A stretch of DNA of 9,793 nt from DASTRU01 sp035761045. GTDB taxonomy: Bacteria > Pseudomonadota > Gammaproteobacteria > Burkholderiales > Burkholderiaceae_E. The notes beneath the pieces are model-generated. The model was given only the letters and a program-made list of their open reading frames with translations. It was not told where the DNA came from and did no database searches. The stretch is taken from the NCBI GenBank assembly GCA_035761045.1, contig DASTRU010000162.1:1-9793 (forward strand), written 5' to 3'. Below are positions 5,545-9,793 of this stretch, piece by piece. Within the stretch, counting starts at the first letter, position 1. Each line of letters starts with the position of its first letter. The translations under genes were made by a program, and so were the position numbers.

Positions 5545-7503
5545 CTACGCGGCGTGCGCCACGGACGACGGCGCGGCATCGAGCGCCAACGCGAAGATTT
5601 GCGCGCGTACCTGCGCCGCGAGCGCGCCATGTTCGGCCGCGATCGCTTCGACGCCGTCTTGCGTTTCCTGCAATTCGGAAATGCGTGATTCAAGTTCCTC
5701 GCTGGCCTCGTGCACGCGCTTAACGTCATGCAAGCGCTTGCGCAGCGCGCGTTGATGCTCGCGAGTATGCGATTCGATTGGCGCCATCACCGACTTAAGC
5801 CATGCATCCACGTCACGGTTCGCGCGCGTGAACACATCCTTCACGCGCGTGGCGATGGTTTCGAAGAATTTTTGAATCAATACCGATTGCTCGTACGCCA
5901 GGATGCGCACGGTCTTGAATTCCTGCTGAAAGCGTTCCTCGATGCGGTCGATCTCGTCGAGATAAACATTAAGCCGTAGCGGTTGCGCGGGCGGCAAGGT
6001 CATCGCGTGTTCGGTCGAAAAACGCTTGTATACCGCCGCCATCAACTCATACACCTCTTGCGTTTGCCCCTCGGCTTGCTGAACCTTGGTGCGTACATTC
6101 ATTAGGAATTCGCGCATGGCTTCGCGCAAGCCCGTCGAGAACCGGCTCTCGGTCATCGCGTTGCGCGTGTCGCCCACCAAGCCGCGTAGCGCGTCCATGC
6201 CCAAGGTGCGGTAGATGTCGTTCGATAAACGCGCGAAGACCGAGCGCGTGGCCACCAGCCGGCGCATCGTCTCGTCGAAGTCTTCCTTCTCTTGCTGAAT
6301 GCGTTCCAGCATGCGTTCGACCGACGTCGCGTTCTTGCCGCGCACCGAATTCAATTCGTAGATTTGCTCCACGCATGCGCGCGCGCGGCCGACCAATACG
6401 CCGTGCACCTCGCGCGTGACTTGTTCGAGTTCGCGCGCCACATGCTCGGCCACGATGCGGCGCCGGTACGGCACCAACCGTTGCGAAAGCGCTTCTTCCA
6501 ACGGCGCGATGCGACTGCGCGCCAATAGCGCCGCGTCGTCTTGCACGCGCGCGACCAAGGCTTTTTGCGCCGAGATGGGAAAGACCTGGTCCGCCTCTAT
6601 GCCTAACGTGTCGGCGCAATCGGCGCGTTGCCGCGCGATCTCGGCATCGATTTGCGCCTCGCTGCGCAACGGATCCCATAATCCGTCGATCTTATTGAGC
6701 ACCACCATGCGGCCATAACGCGCCGCGCCGCCTAGGTACTGGCGCCAAATCTCGATGTCGGATTTCGTCACGCCGGTATCGGCGGCGAGGATGAACACGA
6801 CCGCATCCGCATTGGGAATGAGGTTCAGCGTAAGTTCGGGTTCGGCGCCGATCGCGTTGAGTCCAGGGGTATCGAGCACCACCAAGCCTTGCTGCAACAA
6901 CGGATGCGGAAAGTTAATGACCGCGTGCCGCCACGCCGGAATTTCCACCATGCCCTCGCGCGCGAGACGCGCGGCTTGGTCCGGATCGTTCTCATCGAAC
7001 AAGCCCAAGCGCTTGGCCAACGCCGCGCTTACTTGCTTGGTTTCCGCCACGCGGGCCAGCGCCTTGAGCATGTGGTCGTGCGCGTTGATATCCAGGGGCA
7101 CTTGGATCCAAGCGTCGTGATGCTCGCGCAATTCGTTAAGCGACACATCGTTTAAACGAGTTTCAATCGGCAGCAGCCGAATCGACGGCACCATCTTCTC
7201 GTCCCACAACAATTCGGTGGGGCACATCGTGGTGCGACCGGCGGCGCTTGGCAGCATGCGTTGGCCGTAATCGCCAAAGAACACCGCGTTGATGAGCTCG
7301 GATTTGCCTCGCGAAAATTCCGCCACGAAGGCGACGGTCAATCGTTCGGACGTTAGGCGCTCGCGCGCGCGCGTCAACACGATGTCGCTAGCCGACGAAC
7401 ATAAATCGTGTTCCGTCAGCCATTCGAGATAACGACTCAAGCCCTTGGCCACCGCTTGGTGCCAAGCGGTGAAGTCGTTGAACTGCCGAACCAGCGAGTT
7501 CAT
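5545..7503 (-). CDS. Dynamin-family large GTPase
   Basis: A 652-residue bacterial dynamin-like protein, presumably a membrane-associated GTPase. The GTP-binding elements are in order: a P-loop AEFSRGKS (61-68), switch I GRTTMCPTE (89-97, Thr91/Thr92), DTPG (211-214) and NKID (270-273). The insert of about 110 residues between switch I and DTPG is long, as in large GTPases. The C-terminal half (about 340-640) is helical and charged with probable coiled coils, such as SVERMLERIQQEKEDFDETMRRL and EASEELESRISELQETQ. I see no signal peptide and no clear membrane-spanning segment, so membrane contact would be peripheral. The first P-loop residue is Ala where the consensus has Gly; I believe close relatives share this. 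The start ATG 7503 has no strong ribosome site. It lies between mutM and mutY; a link to DNA repair or membrane stress is only suggested by position. Confidence 0.88.
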   Translation of the reverse strand: MNSLVRQFNDFTAWHQAVAKGLSRYLEWLTEHDLCSSASDIVLTRARERLTSERLTVAFVAEFSRGKSELINAVFFGDYGQRMLPSAAGRTTMCPTELLWDEKMVPSIRLLPIETRLNDVSLNELREHHDAWIQVPLDINAHDHMLKALARVAETKQVSAALAKRLGLFDENDPDQAARLAREGMVEIPAWRHAVINFPHPLLQQGLVVLDTPGLNAIGAEPELTLNLIPNADAVVFILAADTGVTKSDIEIWRQYLGGAARYGRMVVLNKIDGLWDPLRSEAQIDAEIARQRADCADTLGIEADQVFPISAQKALVARVQDDAALLARSRIAPLEEALSQRLVPYRRRIVAEHVARELEQVTREVHGVLVGRARACVEQIYELNSVRGKNATSVERMLERIQQEKEDFDETMRRLVATRSVFARLSNDIYRTLGMDALRGLVGDTRNAMTESRFSTGLREAMREFLMNVRTKVQQAEGQTQEVYELMAAVYKRFSTEHAMTLPPAQPLRLNVYLDEIDRIEERFQQEFKTVRILAYEQSVLIQKFFETIATRVKDVFTRANRDVDAWLKSVMAPIESHTREHQRALRKRLHDVKRVHEASEELESRISELQETQDGVEAIAAEHGALAAQVRAQIFALALDAAPSSVAHAA

Positions 7504-7524
7504 AGGCGATGGGCTCGAGGATGG

Positions 7525-7545
7525 AAAAGGCGCGCGTCAAGCGCG
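7525..7545 (-). terminator. Possible weak terminator or attenuator between mutM and dynamin gene
   Basis: On the minus strand CGCGC (complement of 7541-7545) pairs with GCGCG (complement of 7531-7535) around the loop TTGAC. It is followed by CC and then four Ts (complement of 7525-7528). A five-pair all-GC stem with a short U run could lower read-through from mutM into the GTPase gene. Confidence 0.3.
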
Positions 7546-7573
7546 AGGCTTTGGGCAATCTAGCACGCGGTTT

Positions 7574-8410
7574 TTAGCGCTGGCAGTGCGCGCACCAATA
7601 GGTCGTGCGCTGCGCTTGACGGATTGCACGAATCGGCGTGCCGCATATTCGGCACGGCGATTCGGCGCGTCCGTACACGAAGGTTTCAAGTTGGAAGTAG
7701 CCCGGTTGGCCGTCGCTGCCGACAAAGTCACGCAAACTGCTGCCACCTTTTTCGATCGCTTCGGCAAGCGTTTGGCGAATCGCGTCCGCGAGCCGCTCGT
7801 ACCGCGCGAGCGACAACCGACCCGCCGCCGTTTGCGGCCGAATACCCGCGCGAAACAAGGCCTCCGACGCATAAATATTGCCCACGCCCACCACCGCGTC
7901 GCCGGCCAACAAGGCTTGCTTGATCGCCACGCGTCGCCCGCGCAAGCGTTCGGCTAGATAGGCGCCATCGAACTCCGGCGCGAATGGCTCGACGCCTAAG
8001 GTCGCGAGCAACTTATGGCGCTCAAGCGGGCCATCGCCTCGCGCATGCCACACCACCGCGCCAAATCGTCGCGGATCGGTGAGTCGCAACACGCAAGTTG
8101 GTTCATCGCCCTTGCGCGCATAAAGCTCGAAATGGTCCCACGGCCCTAAAGGCGTGGCGGGCGTGACAACGCGCAAGCTACCCGACATACCTAAATGCAC
8201 GATCAACCAACCGTTATCGGTTTCAATTAACAAGTACTTGCCGCGCCGGTCCACGCGCAGCACGCGTCGACCTCGCACGCGCGATGCGAGGTCGGACGGC
8301 GCCGGCCAACGCAGCGGCTTGGACGATAGCCGCGCGTCCTCGATCACGCTGCCTTCCAAATGCGGCGCGATGCCACGGCGGGTTACTTCAACTTCAGGGA
8401 GTTCGGGCAT
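7574..8410 (-). CDS. mutM: Formamidopyrimidine-DNA glycosylase MutM (Fpg)
   Basis: MutM excises 8-oxoguanine opposite cytosine, and formamidopyrimidines, and cuts the abasic site by beta/delta elimination. The 278-residue protein begins MPELPEVE, giving the N-terminal Pro2 nucleophile and Glu3. Lys58 in RRGKYLL matches the conserved catalytic lysine, HLGMSG (72-77) is present, and VGVGNIYASEALF carries the conserved Asn of the helix-two-turn-helix region. The C-terminal zinc finger has Cys253, Cys256, Cys273 and Cys276 (C-x2-C-x16-C-x2-C), with the DNA-contacting Arg in RTTYWC. It is complete and is the first gene of the reverse set. It diverges from the TPR gene across a control region of about 170 bp. 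Confidence 0.98.
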   Translation of the reverse strand: MPELPEVEVTRRGIAPHLEGSVIEDARLSSKPLRWPAPSDLASRVRGRRVLRVDRRGKYLLIETDNGWLIVHLGMSGSLRVVTPATPLGPWDHFELYARKGDEPTCVLRLTDPRRFGAVVWHARGDGPLERHKLLATLGVEPFAPEFDGAYLAERLRGRRVAIKQALLAGDAVVGVGNIYASEALFRAGIRPQTAAGRLSLARYERLADAIRQTLAEAIEKGGSSLRDFVGSDGQPGYFQLETFVYGRAESPCRICGTPIRAIRQAQRTTYWCAHCQR

Positions 8411-8416
8411 AAGTCG

Positions 8417-8440
8417 GTTTGATTAAACGTGTGCCAACAC
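8417..8440. promoter_or_regulatory. Two abutting 12-bp inverted repeats before mutM
   Basis: GTTT-GATT-AAAC (8417-8428) is followed directly by GTGT-GCCA-ACAC (8429-8440). Each has 4-bp arms around a 4-bp centre. The pair begins 7 bp from the mutM start codon, in the gap between divergent genes, so it could be an operator or hairpins in the mutM 5' leader. The arms are short and no known regulator site is matched. Confidence 0.25.
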
Positions 8441-8448
8441 AAGGGCGT

Positions 8449-8478
8449 TTGCGGCGGCATGGGGCTTGCGCCTACCAT
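8449..8478 (+). promoter_or_regulatory. Candidate promoter for the TPR gene
   Basis: TTGCGG (8449-8454) and TACCAT (8473-8478) are separated by 18 bp. The -35 matches at three leading positions and the -10 at four of six. Transcription would begin near 8485, allowing starts at 8509 or 8584. The match is modest and the region GC-rich. Confidence 0.2.
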
Positions 8479-8574
8479 CGGTCCGGTGTCGGTTGGGATG
8501 GATGCTGCATGAAAGCGTCCCCCGGCCCCTTTCACAACGACCCGGCCATCCGCGCGGGGTTCACGCTTGAAGCC

Positions 8575-8578
8575 AGGA
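8575..8578 (+). promoter_or_regulatory. Ribosome binding site deciding the TPR gene start
   Basis: AGGA ends 5 nt before ATG 8584 and favours that start over the in-frame ATG at 8509, which has only a weak GGATG upstream. The start at 8584 also leaves a more normal signal peptide. Confidence 0.4.
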
Positions 8579-8583
8579 TTCGC

Positions 8584-9793
8584 ATGCGCACCAAGCTTTT
8601 TGATTGTTCTTCATTGTCGTTCTTCGCCGGACGCACGCGTATCGCGTCGTGTGTCGCAGGGGCGTTGCTTGTATTGAGCAGCGCCGCCGCGCACGGCCAA
8701 ACCATTAACGTCGCGCGCGGCTCGCATGCGGCGAAACAAACGACGGCCGATACGCGCGGTCGCATCACCAGCGCCATCTTGGCCGAAGTCATGTTGGCCG
8801 AGATCGCCGCGCAACGTGGTGATTTAGGCCCGGCGTTTCGTGCCTTCATGGCGGTGGCCGAGCAAACGTCGGATGCGCGACTAGCGCGTCGCGCGGCCGA
8901 GGTCGCGGTCATGGCCCGCGATGACGAAAGCGCGCTGACCGCCGTTCGTTTGTGGGTCCGGCTCGCGCCGCTGGATAAGGAAGCGGACGCCGCGCTCGGC
9001 GCATTGTTGGTCGAAACCGGCCGCTTCGCCGAGGTTGAGCCGAAGCTCGCCGCACGCTTGAAGGAGAGCCCAGCGCCTGGTGCCGCGATCGAGGATTTAC
9101 AGCGCTCCTACGCACGGGCGCGCGACCGAAACGCGGCATTCGCAAGCCTCGCGCGGCTCGCCGCGCCGTATACGGACGATGCCTCCACGCATCTCGCGTT
9201 GGCGCGCATGGCGTTTCTGGCGGGATTGAACGATCGCGCCGTAAGCGAGGCGCGCGAGGCCGCGCGGCGCGATCCCACGTCGGAAATCGCGGCGCTGACC
9301 GTCGCGCAATTACTCGCCGCGAACGCGCCCGACGAGGCGGTGCGCGCGCTTGAAACGCATGTCAAAAACAATCCAAACGCCATCAACGTGCGCATCGCCT
9401 TGGCGCGCGTGTACGGCAGCAAGGGGCGTATCGACGATGCGCGTCGCGAATTGCTCGCGGTGATCGAGCGTCGGCCCGAAAACCTCGACGCATTACTCGC
9501 CTTGGGCGTGCTCGAATATCAAGCACGCAATTTGAGCGTGGCCGAAACGCGGCTCAAGGCGTATCTCGCGCAAGCCGAGCGCGTTGGCGACGAGGCGCGC
9601 GACATGCAAACCGCCTACATCACGCTTTCGCAAATCGCCGAGGATCGTCGGCAGTTCGACGAAGCCATCGACTGGATGACGCGCTTGCAGCCGCCATCGA
9701 TCGCCGCGCAAACACGTATCGCGCAATTGCACGCCAAGGCGGGCCGCGTTGATCAAGGGCTCAATGTAGTGCGCGCGATCCAGCCCGGCGACA
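8584..9793 (+). CDS. Secreted TPR-repeat protein, 5' part (cut by window end)
   Basis: The frame is open from 8584 to the last base (403 codons visible, no stop), so the C-terminus is missing. The N-terminus looks like a signal peptide: a basic region to Arg19, a hydrophobic core at about 20-31, and AAAHGQ as the likely cleavage zone near residue 36-39, giving a periplasmic or lipid-envelope location. The rest is helical and fits tetratricopeptide repeats, for example DEAVRALETHVKNNPNAINVRIALARVYGSKGRIDDARRELLAVIERRPENLDALLALG in the region of residues 255-313. Proteins of this kind lie beside mutM and before lolB and ispE in many beta-proteobacteria, which suggests an envelope role, but the function is not established. 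An in-frame ATG at 8509 would add 25 residues without signal character; TTG 8614 is another possible start. Confidence 0.82.
   Translation, partial: MRTKLFDCSSLSFFAGRTRIASCVAGALLVLSSAAAHGQTINVARGSHAAKQTTADTRGRITSAILAEVMLAEIAAQRGDLGPAFRAFMAVAEQTSDARLARRAAEVAVMARDDESALTAVRLWVRLAPLDKEADAALGALLVETGRFAEVEPKLAARLKESPAPGAAIEDLQRSYARARDRNAAFASLARLAAPYTDDASTHLALARMAFLAGLNDRAVSEAREAARRDPTSEIAALTVAQLLAANAPDEAVRALETHVKNNPNAINVRIALARVYGSKGRIDDARRELLAVIERRPENLDALLALGVLEYQARNLSVAETRLKAYLAQAERVGDEARDMQTAYITLSQIAEDRRQFDEAIDWMTRLQPPSIAAQTRIAQLHAKAGRVDQGLNVVRAIQPGD

Noticed and set aside
6047..6679. A 210-codon minus-strand frame inside the dynamin GTPase gene
   Set aside because: It shares the strand but not the frame with the GTPase. 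The translation is low-complexity Arg/Ala/Gly and the GTPase motifs fix the real frame.
8509..8583. Longer N-terminus of the TPR protein from ATG 8509
   Set aside because: The extra 25 residues lack signal-peptide character, and ATG 8584 has a better ribosome site. It remains possible.

Overview
The window reads as a stretch of a betaproteobacterial chromosome, probably Burkholderiales or a relative. This rests on protein sequences I recognise and on the layout: folB next to a pteridine-reductase-type SDR, a rapZ like that of beta-proteobacteria, and mutM divergent from a secreted TPR protein of the kind usually followed by lolB. Coding DNA is GC-rich and full of CGCG words. Leucine codons lean to TTG rather than CTG. 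I see no tRNA, rRNA, CRISPR array, insertion sequence or phage gene.

Bases 1-756 hold no convincing gene. They are visibly AT-richer than the rest and carry several short inverted and direct repeats. One set of nested stems (70-186, followed by a T run) could be a structured RNA, but the support is weak.

Bases 757-4413 are a tight forward operon: a pteridine-reductase-like SDR, folB, ttcA, rapZ and a free-standing LON substrate-binding-domain protein. Junctions are abutting (TAA then ATG), overlapping (ATGA), 3 nt and 37 nt. It joins pterin/folate metabolism, tRNA 2-thiocytidine formation and RapZ signalling.

Bases 4408-8410 are a reverse-strand set: mutM, a large dynamin-type GTPase, then mutY. 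MutM and MutY are the two glycosylases of the GO system, which protects DNA from 8-oxoguanine; the GTPase sits between them. Both gaps in this set hold a small GC hairpin followed by a short U run on the transcribed strand, so the three genes may not be one simple transcript. The ends of mutY and the LON-domain gene overlap convergently by 6 bp.

Bases 8411-8583 are a divergent control region with two abutting 12-bp inverted repeats. From 8584 to the window end runs the 5' part of a secreted TPR-repeat protein, cut off by the window edge.

Most of the window is conserved housekeeping DNA. The least ordinary points are the dynamin GTPase inside the GO repair set, rapZ away from its usual hprK/ptsN or rpoN neighbours, and the unexplained leader region.
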